This document shows positions 7,598 through 15,710 of a stretch of DNA of 27,998 bases, in pieces. The notes beneath the pieces are model-generated. The model worked only from the letters and a program-made list of their open reading frames with translations, was not told the DNA's origin and searched no databases. Source of the stretch: Flammeovirgaceae bacterium UBA2338 (GTDB lineage Bacteria; Bacteroidota; Bacteroidia; Cytophagales; Cyclobacteriaceae); the NCBI GenBank assembly GCA_002344795.1, contig DDUM01000009.1, forward strand, positions 35,055-63,052, in the 5' to 3' direction. The number at the start of each line of letters is the position of its first letter. The first letter of the stretch is position 1. A program made the translations under genes and the position numbers.

Positions 7598-9295
7598 ATG
7601 GAGATTGTTGAAAAGAAGAATAAAAATATAGGATACGAGCCAATCCTTGATGGGATACCCGACTGGCCTGTTTACCAGCTCAGTAAAAACCGAAAAGAAT
7701 TTTTGGAAGAGGTGACAGAGAAATCCATCATCCGGATCAAAGAGTTACGCCCCTCCCGTAAACAGCTCATTGATGAGCTTGAAACTACTGTATACCGTGA
7801 GCAAAATAGGATGAAAAGAAACCGGTGGAGAGTTGACCCACCGGATGAAAATGCTTTTTGGGCTGAAATCAAAAAAGATCTTGTTGAATTAAGTAGCAAA
7901 GCTGAAAGCGAAACTTCCAATAAGGAAGATGAAATTCTAAAAAAAATTACCCAGCGGTATGCCCATGAAATTGCAGGCAACTTCAAACCAAGTTCCTATA
8001 AGGTTGCCCGTGCGGTAATCAAGTTTGGATTCAGAAGATTGCTCAATGGTGCCCGAGTAAAAAAATTCGGTGCTATATTCAGAAGTAAGTACGCCCTGCA
8101 AGATAAAATTCATATTGTAGGTAAGGCAAAAATGATTCGTAATCTGGCGAAGAAAGGAACTGTGGTGATGGTTCCTACTCATTTTAGTAATCTCGATTCC
8201 GTTTTAATTGGTTGGGTAATTCATTCATTAGGACTACCTGCTTTTCTCTATGGTGCCGGTCTCAATCTGTTCAATATAAAGATCATTGCCTATTTTATGA
8301 ATAGCCTCGGTGCCTTTAAGGTAGATAGAAGAAAAAAGAACCTTCCTTACCTTGAGACGCTCAAAATGTACTCCAACATTGCTCTCCAAAAAGGAGCACA
8401 CAGCCTTTTCTTTCCAGGGGGTACACGATCTCGGTCTGGCGCCATAGAACCACGATTGCGACTGGGCTTATTAAGTACTTCTGTTGAAGCGCAACGAAAC
8501 CTCTATTTGGACAAGCCTAATCCGGGAGAAGAAGTACGAAAGATTTTTGTAGTTCCTGTTACCCTCAATTATCATTTTGTTTTAGAGGCTCCCGACCTAA
8601 TAGAAGATTATCTCCATGTAAAAGGACGAGACAGATATTTTCCCGAACAGGACAACTATGGTAGTGTGCAGTTGCTCAAGTTCCTGTTCAAGTTTTTTAC
8701 AAAAGGCTCCAATATTTCAGTTTCCATAGGCCCGGGGTTGGATGTACTTGGCAATTATGTAGACAACGATGGCAACAGCCTTGATGCCCAGGGTCGTATT
8801 ATAGACACAAGAGATTATTTTGTTTCTAATGGTAAGGTAGGTGTGGATTTGCAGCGTGAAGAGGAGTACACCCGCATGTTGGGAAATAAAATCGTCAAAG
8901 AATATCATCGTATCAACCGGGTTTTTGCCAGCCATTTGGTTGCCTTTGTTGCCTTTGAAATGTGGATGAAGAAATTTCCAAAGCTGGATCTTTTTAGTTT
9001 GCTAAGGTTACCCGAAGAAGATTTAGAAATAGAATATTCCGAATTTAAGGAAACCTTTAAGCGTGTGCGGAAGAAAATTTACGAGCTCAAGGAGGAAGAC
9101 AAAATCAACTATGCTACGCACTTTAAGGGCAAAGCAGACGAGGTGATTAAGCATGGGCTTGATAATGTAGGAACCTTTCACCTTAAACGTCCATTGCTCA
9201 AAAACAAAAAAGGAAATATCATTACGCAAGACCTTACTGTATTATACTATTATCACAATCGCCTGACAGGTTATGACCTTGAGAAATTTATCTGA
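7598..9295 (+). CDS. PlsB-like glycerol-3-phosphate / lysophosphatidate acyltransferase
   Basis: This 565-residue member of the glycerolipid acyltransferase family probably transfers a fatty acyl group to glycerol-3-phosphate at the membrane, making lysophosphatidic acid. The HX4D catalytic motif is THFSNLD (H195, D200), block II is YGAGLNLFN, block III is FFPGGTRSRSGA (272-282) and block IV is VVPVTLNYHFV. A long charged helical N-terminus (about 1-130) precedes the catalytic domain, as in PlsB-type enzymes and unlike the short PlsC. The ATG at 7598 is used in preference to a TTG one codon earlier. The 3' end overlaps gpsA by 23 nt, so the enzyme is coupled to the one that makes its likely substrate. 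Acyl donor (acyl-ACP or acyl-CoA) cannot be read from sequence. Confidence 0.85.
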   Translation: MEIVEKKNKNIGYEPILDGIPDWPVYQLSKNRKEFLEEVTEKSIIRIKELRPSRKQLIDELETTVYREQNRMKRNRWRVDPPDENAFWAEIKKDLVELSSKAESETSNKEDEILKKITQRYAHEIAGNFKPSSYKVARAVIKFGFRRLLNGARVKKFGAIFRSKYALQDKIHIVGKAKMIRNLAKKGTVVMVPTHFSNLDSVLIGWVIHSLGLPAFLYGAGLNLFNIKIIAYFMNSLGAFKVDRRKKNLPYLETLKMYSNIALQKGAHSLFFPGGTRSRSGAIEPRLRLGLLSTSVEAQRNLYLDKPNPGEEVRKIFVVPVTLNYHFVLEAPDLIEDYLHVKGRDRYFPEQDNYGSVQLLKFLFKFFTKGSNISVSIGPGLDVLGNYVDNDGNSLDAQGRIIDTRDYFVSNGKVGVDLQREEEYTRMLGNKIVKEYHRINRVFASHLVAFVAFEMWMKKFPKLDLFSLLRLPEEDLEIEYSEFKETFKRVRKKIYELKEEDKINYATHFKGKADEVIKHGLDNVGTFHLKRPLLKNKKGNIITQDLTVLYYYHNRLTGYDLEKFI

Positions 9296-10373
9296 AAAGC
9301 CTGTTGGTGTAATAGGCGCAGGAAATTTCGGCTCGGCCATTGCCAACATTTTGTCTTATCAAACTAAGGTGTTGCTATACGCTCGTGATTCCAATGTAGT
9401 TAATCACATTCAGGAGAAGAGAGAAAACAGAGGCCACACTTTCAATGAGCAGGTAACGGCCACCAACGACATGGCCTATCTTGCCAATGAGTGCGATGTT
9501 TTATTTCCTATTGTACCCGCTGCACACTTTCGTGCAATGATGAAGAATCTCTCTCCTCACCTTCATCCCTACCACATTATGATTCACGGTACTAAGGGCT
9601 TCGATATAAAGTTACCTGAAGGGCAAACCCTTGAAACTGTAAAAGTACTCACCCGTGAGCAGGTAAAAACCATGAGCGAGGTGATCAAGGAAGAAAGTGT
9701 GGTGGTACGTGTAGGATGTTTAGCAGGCCCCAATCTCGCTAAAGAATTGGCCCAACGCCAACCAAGTGCCACAGTAGTAGCCAGCCCCTTTCAAGAGGTG
9801 ATACAGATTGGTAAAAAACTTCTCAGAAACGATCGTTTTCAGGTATATGGAAACAATGACCTCATAGGTGTTGAGATGGCTGGTGTTCTAAAAAACATCA
9901 TTGCCATAGCCTCCGGGGCTCTCAGTGGTTTGGGATATGGAGAAAACGCAAAAGGTCTGCTCATTAGCCGGGGAGCAGTAGAAATGATTTATATAGGAAG
10001 AGCCCTGGGTGGAAATACAAAAGCTTTTCTCGGGCTTGCTGGAATTGGAGACCTTGTAACCACCTGCAACAGTCCGATGAGTAGAAATTTCACCGTTGGA
10101 TACAGGTTAGCAAAAGGAGAAACACTACAACAAATTCTAAGCGACTTACATGAAGTTGCCGAGGGGGTAAACACAATTCGCATTGTAAAAAAATGTGTTG
10201 ACTACTATAAAGTAAGAGCCCCTATTACTGAAAGATTATATAAAGTGCTATTTGAAGGAATGACTGTACAAGAAGCATTAGGACACCTTATGCGCTATCC
10301 CCTGGATGTAGACATTAACTTCATTCAGGATTCAGATAATCTGGATACCCTTCCCCCTTTTAATGTAAGATAG
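9273..10373 (+). CDS. gpsA: NAD(P)-dependent glycerol-3-phosphate dehydrogenase
   Basis: GpsA reduces dihydroxyacetone phosphate to sn-glycerol-3-phosphate, the backbone of phospholipids. The 366-residue protein has the nucleotide-binding motif GVIGAGNFG (GxGxxG, residues 15-20), the substrate lysine region HGTKGF (K108), the catalytic lysine in GVLKNIIAIASG (K207) and the conserved LAGIGDLVTTCNSPMSRN segment. It is about 30 residues longer than the usual 330-340, with extra residues around 115-145. The start overlaps the acyltransferase gene by 23 nt, a strong sign of co-translation. Its 3' end runs 49 nt into the convergent PLP-enzyme gene on the other strand. Confidence 0.95.
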   Translation: MTLRNLSEKPVGVIGAGNFGSAIANILSYQTKVLLYARDSNVVNHIQEKRENRGHTFNEQVTATNDMAYLANECDVLFPIVPAAHFRAMMKNLSPHLHPYHIMIHGTKGFDIKLPEGQTLETVKVLTREQVKTMSEVIKEESVVVRVGCLAGPNLAKELAQRQPSATVVASPFQEVIQIGKKLLRNDRFQVYGNNDLIGVEMAGVLKNIIAIASGALSGLGYGENAKGLLISRGAVEMIYIGRALGGNTKAFLGLAGIGDLVTTCNSPMSRNFTVGYRLAKGETLQQILSDLHEVAEGVNTIRIVKKCVDYYKVRAPITERLYKVLFEGMTVQEALGHLMRYPLDVDINFIQDSDNLDTLPPFNVR

Positions 10374-11443
10374 CTCCCCATGGCATCAGCCATCAGGCAT
10401 GAATGCACTGGGAGCACACCTAACAAATCTCCTGGTTTTAAATTGCGAATACTTTCTTTATCTGAATGAACCGTACCGTGCTCCTGTGATAAGGCTTTCA
10501 CAAACATTGCTGTTGGCGGCAACTCCCATCCCTTATTAGTTAAAAGCACTACGGCTCCGTAACTAATGGCACCACCTTCAGTTGTAATAAAATCTTTAGA
10601 AAAATGAACGCCACCACCGTAGATAATAATCTCATTCCGTTCCGGGTAAGTTGCCACCACAGGACAGGCAATGGCAATGGCTATCTGATCCAGGCTGCAA
10701 GCACCAATTTTAGCCTGAGTGAGATCATAAAACACAAGGTTTCCTGCCCTCAACTCATCTACTCCCGAAAAGTCATCCACCAAGCTTGCAGATGGCGTAT
10801 CACCTACTGAAAGTTTTAAATCGGGGCATCTTGCTTTATATCTATTTTTTAAATCATTTAACACTCTTACTTCCTCCAAATGAATTTCCTCCACAGCAGA
10901 TTTGGAGTTACACCTGTAAGTATGACCTGCATGACTTAGGAATCCCCTAAATTCAGTCAATGGGGATGACTCAATTTCCGAGAGCACCCTTTCCACTCCA
11001 CTTATATCCTGTGGATCGAAGCCTGTGCGGTGATAACCCGAATCTATTTCAATGAAAATACCTACCCTGTTCTTTAATTTTTTCAAAAGCTGGGGCAATA
11101 CCTCACAAACAGAAATGAGTAAGTTGAGTTGAATTTTTGACGCAAGCGAATTGATCAAATCTGCTTCCAGGTAGTTGAGCGGAAAGGCAACGGTAATATC
11201 ATTCCACCCATCCTCAGAAAAATATTGAGCCATTTTTAATGACGACACAGTGCAACAAGTAACACCTCGCTCCTTAAACCAACTTGCTACCTCATGCGAT
11301 TGATGGGTTTTAAAATGAGGTCTTAGGTTAACATTATTTTTTTTTGCTTTTTCAACGAAACGATCAATATTCCTGATGCACTTTTGCTTATCCAGCAACA
11401 GAGTAGGATGATTGATATCAAACTGAAATGGATTAGCTGGCAA
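10325..11443 (-). CDS. DSD1/D-threonine aldolase-like PLP enzyme (alanine racemase fold)
   Basis: This is a 372-residue fold-type III PLP enzyme of the D-threonine aldolase / eukaryotic-type D-serine dehydratase group. The N-terminal TIM barrel carries the PLP lysine in RPHFKTHQ (K45). The C-terminal beta domain carries EHGTV and PVHSC; the His-x-Cys pair (H347, C349) corresponds to the zinc site known in this group. It therefore probably acts on a D-3-hydroxy amino acid (D-serine dehydration or D-threonine cleavage); which of these cannot be decided here. It is the last gene of a greA-HIT-PLP enzyme unit: its start overlaps the HIT gene by 11 nt and its end overlaps gpsA on the opposite strand by 49 nt. 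It has no signal peptide, so it is cytoplasmic. Confidence 0.87.
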   Translation of the reverse strand: MPANPFQFDINHPTLLLDKQKCIRNIDRFVEKAKKNNVNLRPHFKTHQSHEVASWFKERGVTCCTVSSLKMAQYFSEDGWNDITVAFPLNYLEADLINSLASKIQLNLLISVCEVLPQLLKKLKNRVGIFIEIDSGYHRTGFDPQDISGVERVLSEIESSPLTEFRGFLSHAGHTYRCNSKSAVEEIHLEEVRVLNDLKNRYKARCPDLKLSVGDTPSASLVDDFSGVDELRAGNLVFYDLTQAKIGACSLDQIAIAIACPVVATYPERNEIIIYGGGVHFSKDFITTEGGAISYGAVVLLTNKGWELPPTAMFVKALSQEHGTVHSDKESIRNLKPGDLLGVLPVHSCLMADAMGSYLTLKGGRVSRLSES

Positions 11444-11831
11444 AGCCCTTTTGGATTTCCCTGGCAGTAGCAGCCAGCTCTTCTGAAGTGGGTTTTAGCT
11501 TAGGCCGTGTAAAGTTAATATCATCCATCGTATTCATCGGCACCAGATGCATATGGGTGTGCGGCACCTCAAGACCAATCACGGCAATACCCACCCTCTT
11601 ACATGGAATGGTTTTCTTAATTGCAACAGCTACTTTCTTGGCAAACACCATCATGGCTTCCAGCGTGGCATTATCATGATCAAAAATATAGTCCAGTTCT
11701 TTTTTAGGTACTACCAGTGTGTGCCCATTTACCAATGGCATAATGTCCAGAAAAGCAATAAACTGATCATCTTCAGCAACAATATGTCCCGGTATTTCCC
11801 TATTAATAATTTTTGTAAAAAGACTGGCCAT
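11433..11831 (-). CDS. HIT-family nucleotide-binding hydrolase (HINT type)
   Basis: This 132-residue protein has the histidine triad HTHMHLVPM (H91, H93, H95) that defines the HIT superfamily, and an N-terminal FTKIINREIP...FLDIMPLVNGHTLVVPK pattern typical of HINT proteins. These hydrolyse nucleoside phosphoramidates or dinucleotide phosphates; the cellular substrate is usually unknown. Length is normal. It lies 11 nt downstream of greA and overlaps the PLP-enzyme gene by 11 nt, so all three are likely one transcript. Confidence 0.93.
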   Translation of the reverse strand: MASLFTKIINREIPGHIVAEDDQFIAFLDIMPLVNGHTLVVPKKELDYIFDHDNATLEAMMVFAKKVAVAIKKTIPCKRVGIAVIGLEVPHTHMHLVPMNTMDDINFTRPKLKPTSEELAATAREIQKGFAS

Positions 11832-11842
11832 GTAGTATTAAA

Positions 11843-12319
11843 CTATATTTCTATATTAATAATATCAAATTCTATTTCACCAGCCGGGGTTTTGATCTTT
11901 ACAGTGTCACCTTTTTTCTTCCCTAACAAACCTTGTCCAATGGGTGACTGAGTGGAGATTTTACCCTGCTTCAAATCAGCCTCTTCTTCAGACACGAGTG
12001 TATAAGTAAAATTGGCTCCGTTCTTTTTGTTTTTGATCGTTACCTTAGAGAGAATTGAAACCATAGAAGTATCCAACTGGCTTTCGTCTATTTCGCGTGC
12101 AGTGCTTAAAGACGATTCCAGTTTTGCAATACGGGCTTCCAAATGGCCTTGCGCATCCTTTGCTGCATCATACTCTGCATTTTCACTTAAATCGCCTTTA
12201 TCTCTAGCTTCAGCAATTTGTTTTGCAATATCAGCTCTGCCTTTAGTTTTCAACTGGTTCAAATCATTTTTTAACTTCTCCAGTCCCTCCTTAGTATAGT
12301 AAGAAATCTTTGCACTCAT
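11843..12319 (-). CDS. greA: Transcription elongation factor GreA
   Basis: GreA enters the RNA polymerase secondary channel and stimulates cleavage of backtracked RNA. The 158-residue protein has the N-terminal coiled coil (about 1-75) with the acidic tip ARDKGDLSENAEYDAA (D43, E46 at the positions of the E. coli Asp/Glu pair) and the C-terminal FKBP-like domain ending in SPIGQGLLGKKKGDTVKIKTPAGE split around residues 125-150. ATG 12319 (MSAKISYYTKEG) is chosen over a GTG two codons earlier, because the family starts there. It leads the greA-HIT-PLP enzyme unit. Its leader, about 90 nt long, contains a complete terminator hairpin just after a good promoter (see separate entries), suggesting early termination controls its level. 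Confidence 0.96.
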   Translation of the reverse strand: MSAKISYYTKEGLEKLKNDLNQLKTKGRADIAKQIAEARDKGDLSENAEYDAAKDAQGHLEARIAKLESSLSTAREIDESQLDTSMVSILSKVTIKNKKNGANFTYTLVSEEEADLKQGKISTQSPIGQGLLGKKKGDTVKIKTPAGEIEFDIINIEI

Positions 12320-12365
12320 AATCACTCGTTTATTACTTATCTATCTATTTTCTTGGGCGTCTTTG

Positions 12366-12403
12366 AAAAAAAGAAACAACGGCTTCATGGCGGAAACCGT
12401 TGT
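12366..12403 (-). terminator. Strong terminator hairpin in the greA leader
   Basis: On the - strand ACAACGGTTTC pairs with GAAGCCGTTGT (11 bp, one G-U) around the 6-nt loop CGCCAT, and is followed by TTCTTTTTTT. It lies 63 nt after the pentapeptide-gene stop and so may end that gene's transcript, but it also sits about 10 nt downstream of the predicted greA start of transcription and 47 nt before the greA ATG. It would then cut most greA transcripts to roughly 45-50 nt. Confidence 0.85.
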
Positions 12404-12416
12404 CATAACTTCTGTA

Positions 12417-12448
12417 CAAAAGTAATTGATTATTCCACTAAAATCAAA
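12417..12448 (-). promoter_or_regulatory. Promoter for greA (TTTG-N20-TACTTTTG)
   Basis: Read on the - strand, TTTG (12448-12445) and TACTTTTG (12424-12417) are 20 nt apart, an excellent fit to the Bacteroidota promoter TTG-N17-23-TAnnTTTG. Transcription should begin near 12412, immediately before the terminator hairpin at 12403-12366. Confidence 0.65.
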
Positions 12449-12465
12449 TGTTGAGACTTACCTGA

Positions 12466-13311
12466 TCAGCCGCCCACTAATTCAGGGATATTCATTTTAA
12501 TTTCGTCAAAAAAAGCATCATCAAACTTCGCCAGATACAAAGTTTTAGCTTTTGAAAGCTGATCGATGGTAAGTCCTTTTACTCCGCGCAGATCTGCTTT
12601 ATACAAACTTGCATTTTCAAAGTCTGCCCCCATAAGGTAGCTATTTTGAAGGTTCGCCTCCATGAGAAAAGCATTTCTAAAACTTGTTTTGATGAGAAAC
12701 GCCCCTTCTAACTGCGCTTTGATTAAAAATGCATCATTAAAATTCGAACCACTGGCGTATGCCCCTCTCAAATTCACCTGATTCAAGTTGGTGTTCTCGA
12801 GGTTTGTTTGATTCAATCTGGTATTCTCCAGATTAGATTCGATCAAGGACGAATTTGAAATATTGGCAGAATTAAGATTGGAGCCTTTTAGGTTCACATA
12901 GTTTAGGTTGGTGCGTGCGAGGTAACAATTCACCAAATTAATTTCATAGATACCATGACGGTTCAACCTTTTTAGGTTACCAACAGTTCGGAAAGCGGCT
13001 TCATCAGATTCCCAAAGACGAAAGTCGTCAATCTCATCTTTATAGGTTCTAATGCGTTGTCGGGTTTCGCCATTTTGATTCAACCAGAACAACAGGATAC
13101 CAATAATTGCAATGTCGAAAATCATACCATGGGCCTCAGCCAAAATATTTGGCCAAAATGCATCAAAGTCATAGATATAATATTTCAGACTAAACGATAA
13201 AACGATTATCGTTACCAGAATCAGGACAATAGCGGATGTAAGTAGTGGTTTTTCAACAATGTTGTTGTAATGCTCTCGCGACTTCTTAATTATTTTTTCA
13301 CCTAACGACAT
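12466..13311 (-). CDS. Membrane-anchored pentapeptide-repeat protein
   Basis: This is a 281-residue protein with two predicted membrane segments (about 22-47 and 60-78), a charged linker, and from about residue 125 to 250 a run of pentapeptide repeats of the A(N/D)Lxx kind (NLNYVNLKGSNLNSANIS and so on), which fold as a right-handed quadrilateral beta helix. With both termini on the same side, the beta helix is probably cytoplasmic. The molecular function of such proteins is mostly unknown; a scaffold or protein-protein role is the usual guess. It lies between mgtE (134 nt gap upstream) and greA. A good promoter match ends only a few bases before its ATG, so the message may be leaderless. The terminator at 12403-12366 follows it. 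Confidence 0.85.
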   Translation of the reverse strand: MSLGEKIIKKSREHYNNIVEKPLLTSAIVLILVTIIVLSFSLKYYIYDFDAFWPNILAEAHGMIFDIAIIGILLFWLNQNGETRQRIRTYKDEIDDFRLWESDEAAFRTVGNLKRLNRHGIYEINLVNCYLARTNLNYVNLKGSNLNSANISNSSLIESNLENTRLNQTNLENTNLNQVNLRGAYASGSNFNDAFLIKAQLEGAFLIKTSFRNAFLMEANLQNSYLMGADFENASLYKADLRGVKGLTIDQLSKAKTLYLAKFDDAFFDEIKMNIPELVGG

Positions 13312-13316
13312 CCTTT

Positions 13317-13348
13317 CAAAACTATTTAATCAGTCTTCAAGAGGCAAA
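13317..13348 (-). promoter_or_regulatory. Promoter for the pentapeptide gene (TTTG-N20-TAGTTTTG)
   Basis: On the - strand TTTG (13348-13345) and TAGTTTTG (13324-13317) are 20 nt apart, fitting the consensus. The start of transcription would fall at about 13312-13311, essentially on the ATG at 13311. A second -7-like box (TATTTTTG, 13352-13345) overlaps the -33 element and would give a 27-nt leader, but it has no -33 match. Confidence 0.5.
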
Positions 13349-13445
13349 AATAGATTAATTCGATGGAGGGCATTGTTTAATTTCACCAACAATATTACAT
13401 GGAGCTCAGCGTTGCAACGGGCAATTTTAGGAGCAAAAACTCGGT

Positions 13446-14804
13446 TTATAAAAAGAAATGGATGGTGAGAAAGTAAATACCCAACCCCAATAAATCGTTA
13501 GTGGTAGTAATAAATGGCCCTGAAGCAAGAGCGGGATTGAATCCAAACTTATTCAAAATCAATGGAGTAATTGTACCAATAAGAGATGCTACTAACACTA
13601 CCGTGAAGAGTGCGAGAGAAACAACTATAAAAAGTCTGTTGTTATCACCACCCAATAGCATATTCGCTGCTAAAACGATAAGAGAAAGTAAAAATCCGTT
13701 TAAGAGAGCAACCAAAAAAACTTTAATTAACCTTTTCCACAATCCTTCTTCCACAAACCCCGGATTGGCTAAGCTTTGAACCACAATGGATGAAGACTGA
13801 ATTCCCACGTTACCTCCGGTCGCCTGAATCAATGGAATAAAAAAAGCAATGGCTGTAATTCGCATCAGGTCAATTGCAAAAAGGCCGATAAACTGAACAC
13901 TAATCAACCCTCCAATAATTCCAATAAGTAACCATGGCAAACGTGCCCTGGTAAGTCTCCAAATACTGTCGTCCTCTTCAACATCTTCGCTGATACCCGA
14001 CATCAATTGCCTCTCCTCTTCTGCCTGCTCAGTGATTACATCCACCACGTCATCAATGGTAATCCGGCCTACCAATTGGCCATATACGTTCACAACAGGT
14101 ACTGATTCAAGATCGTACTTGCGCATCATACTGGCCACCTCTGTATCTTCAAGATGTGTTTGCACAGATATTAATTCCGGATCGTAAATATCTTTGACCA
14201 ACGTTTTGGAGTCTGTCAATATCAATTGCTGAAGGTGAACTCTCCCCAACAATTTGTTATAATCGTCAACTACATAGACTGCATAAAATTTAGAAACATT
14301 TTCAACCTGTTTACGGATTTCTTCAATACACTGCACTACCGTCCAATTGACGTGCGCAGTGACTAATTCTTTTGCCATTAATCCACCCGCAACATTTTCA
14401 TCATAGCGCAACAAGTCGATGACCTGCATGCGTAGCACCTTATCCAATCCGGCAAGTACCTCCTCCCGTATTTTTATAGGTAGTTCATTCAGGATATCCG
14501 CTGCATCATCCGAATCCAGGTGATCAATAATTTTAATTAACTCGTCAGGCTGGTATATCTTAAAAAATGCAATGCGCGTATCCCGATCCAGTTCTGTGAT
14601 TATCTCTGCTCTTATTTCAACATCAAGCAGATCAAGTACGTACTTCGACTCCTGACTGTTAAATTCATACAACAGCGCAGTAATGTCAGCAGCATTTACT
14701 CCTTCCAGATTTTTCAGAATAAAGGCATCGTCTCGTTTGTCCAGTGCTTGCTGAAAACGATCACGGTATTCTTTTGTAAGACCAAATGCAACGGATTCAA
14801 CCAT
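13446..14804 (-). CDS. mgtE: Magnesium transporter MgtE
   Basis: MgtE is an inner-membrane Mg2+ channel gated by cytoplasmic magnesium. The 452-residue protein has the N-terminal superhelical domain (about 1-125), a CBS pair (about 130-255, including SVPVVNVYGQLVGRITIDDVVD) and a C-terminal five-helix membrane domain with the conserved TGGNVGIQSSSIVVQSLA and NPALASGPFITTTND segments. The aspartate equivalent to the T. thermophilus selectivity residue D432 is kept (D437 here), but the residue 14 positions earlier, Asp in the common DPALASG form, is Asn (N423). The ATG at 14804 is used, since the frame upstream begins only with TTG. It overlaps the rsmA stop by 8 nt, implying translational coupling. 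Confidence 0.95.
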   Translation of the reverse strand: MVESVAFGLTKEYRDRFQQALDKRDDAFILKNLEGVNAADITALLYEFNSQESKYVLDLLDVEIRAEIITELDRDTRIAFFKIYQPDELIKIIDHLDSDDAADILNELPIKIREEVLAGLDKVLRMQVIDLLRYDENVAGGLMAKELVTAHVNWTVVQCIEEIRKQVENVSKFYAVYVVDDYNKLLGRVHLQQLILTDSKTLVKDIYDPELISVQTHLEDTEVASMMRKYDLESVPVVNVYGQLVGRITIDDVVDVITEQAEEERQLMSGISEDVEEDDSIWRLTRARLPWLLIGIIGGLISVQFIGLFAIDLMRITAIAFFIPLIQATGGNVGIQSSSIVVQSLANPGFVEEGLWKRLIKVFLVALLNGFLLSLIVLAANMLLGGDNNRLFIVVSLALFTVVLVASLIGTITPLILNKFGFNPALASGPFITTTNDLLGLGIYFLTIHFFL

Positions 14805-15567
14805 CCGACTTTTCAATTTGCTGTGTTAAAAAAACAAAATCGGCCACCGATAATTGTTCTGCCCTCAAATCAAGCAGCTTCATTGACGTGATAGAGGGTG
14901 GTAAATTTAGGATTTTCAGTGCGTTGCGCAATGTTTTGCGCCTAGTTTGAAACCCTTGCTTCACTATTGCCTTAAATCTTTTTTCATCACAGTCCAATCG
15001 CTCGGTCTTGTTTCGTTTTAATCGAATAACAGCAGACATCACCTTTGGAGGAGGAAAAAAAACTTCCGGTGGCACTTTAAACAAAAGTTCTATGTCATAG
15101 TAAGCCTGCAATAGCACACTGAGTATACCATACACTTTATTCCCTTTATCAGACACAATTCTCTCTGCCACCTCTTTTTGTAACATCCCCACCACCTGAT
15201 CCACTTTATCCCGATGCTCCAATACTTTAAAAAAGATCTGTGAGGAAATATTATATGGAAAATTACCAATCACATGGAATGAATTTTCTGCAAACTCATT
15301 CCAATTCATTTCCAACACGTCACCATCTATAATGTTGCCCTCCAATTGAGGATAATGTTTTTTAAGATAGGCCACTGAGTCCCTGTCTATCTCTGCCACC
15401 TTTAAATCGATATCCCTTTTCAATAGGTACTGGGTGAGCACACCTGTACCTGGTCCTATCTCTACAACAGGTTGCCTGCCATCTAGCTGCAATGCATCTA
15501 CAATTTGCATGGCGATATTCTGATCTTTCAGAAAGTGTTGTCCAAGGGATTTTTTTGGTCTTACCAT
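14797..15567 (-). CDS. rsmA: 16S rRNA (adenine1518-N6/adenine1519-N6)-dimethyltransferase
   Basis: This enzyme (also called KsgA) dimethylates two adjacent adenines in the 3' helix of 16S rRNA, using S-adenosylmethionine, late in 30S assembly. The 256-residue protein begins with the family mark KSLGQHFLKD, followed by the SAM-binding motif VVEIGPGTGVLTQ and the catalytic NFPYNISS motif, then VPPEVFFPPPKV and QGFQTRRKTLRN. Length is normal. It is the first gene of an rsmA-mgtE pair. A one-mismatch -7 box (TAATTTTC on the - strand, 15593-15586) lies just upstream in the 143-nt region shared with divergent pdxA. Confidence 0.97.
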   Translation of the reverse strand: MVRPKKSLGQHFLKDQNIAMQIVDALQLDGRQPVVEIGPGTGVLTQYLLKRDIDLKVAEIDRDSVAYLKKHYPQLEGNIIDGDVLEMNWNEFAENSFHVIGNFPYNISSQIFFKVLEHRDKVDQVVGMLQKEVAERIVSDKGNKVYGILSVLLQAYYDIELLFKVPPEVFFPPPKVMSAVIRLKRNKTERLDCDEKRFKAIVKQGFQTRRKTLRNALKILNLPPSITSMKLLDLRAEQLSVADFVFLTQQIEKSDG

Positions 15568-15710
15568 TCGTTTAAAAAGTCGGACGAAAATTAACTTATA
15601 CCCGCAAGAATACTACCATCCATTGCCTTCATCGGGTAAATTTTACAACAGAAAAACTTCTATTGCATAATTACGGTTAAATTGCGGATATACTTCAATT
15701 CTAATAAGAG

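Noticed and set aside
12604..12905. Short-period repeats in the DNA of the pentapeptide gene as a possible repeat array
   Set aside because: The periodicity of about 15 nt is explained by the pentapeptide repeats in the protein; there are no spacers as in CRISPR.
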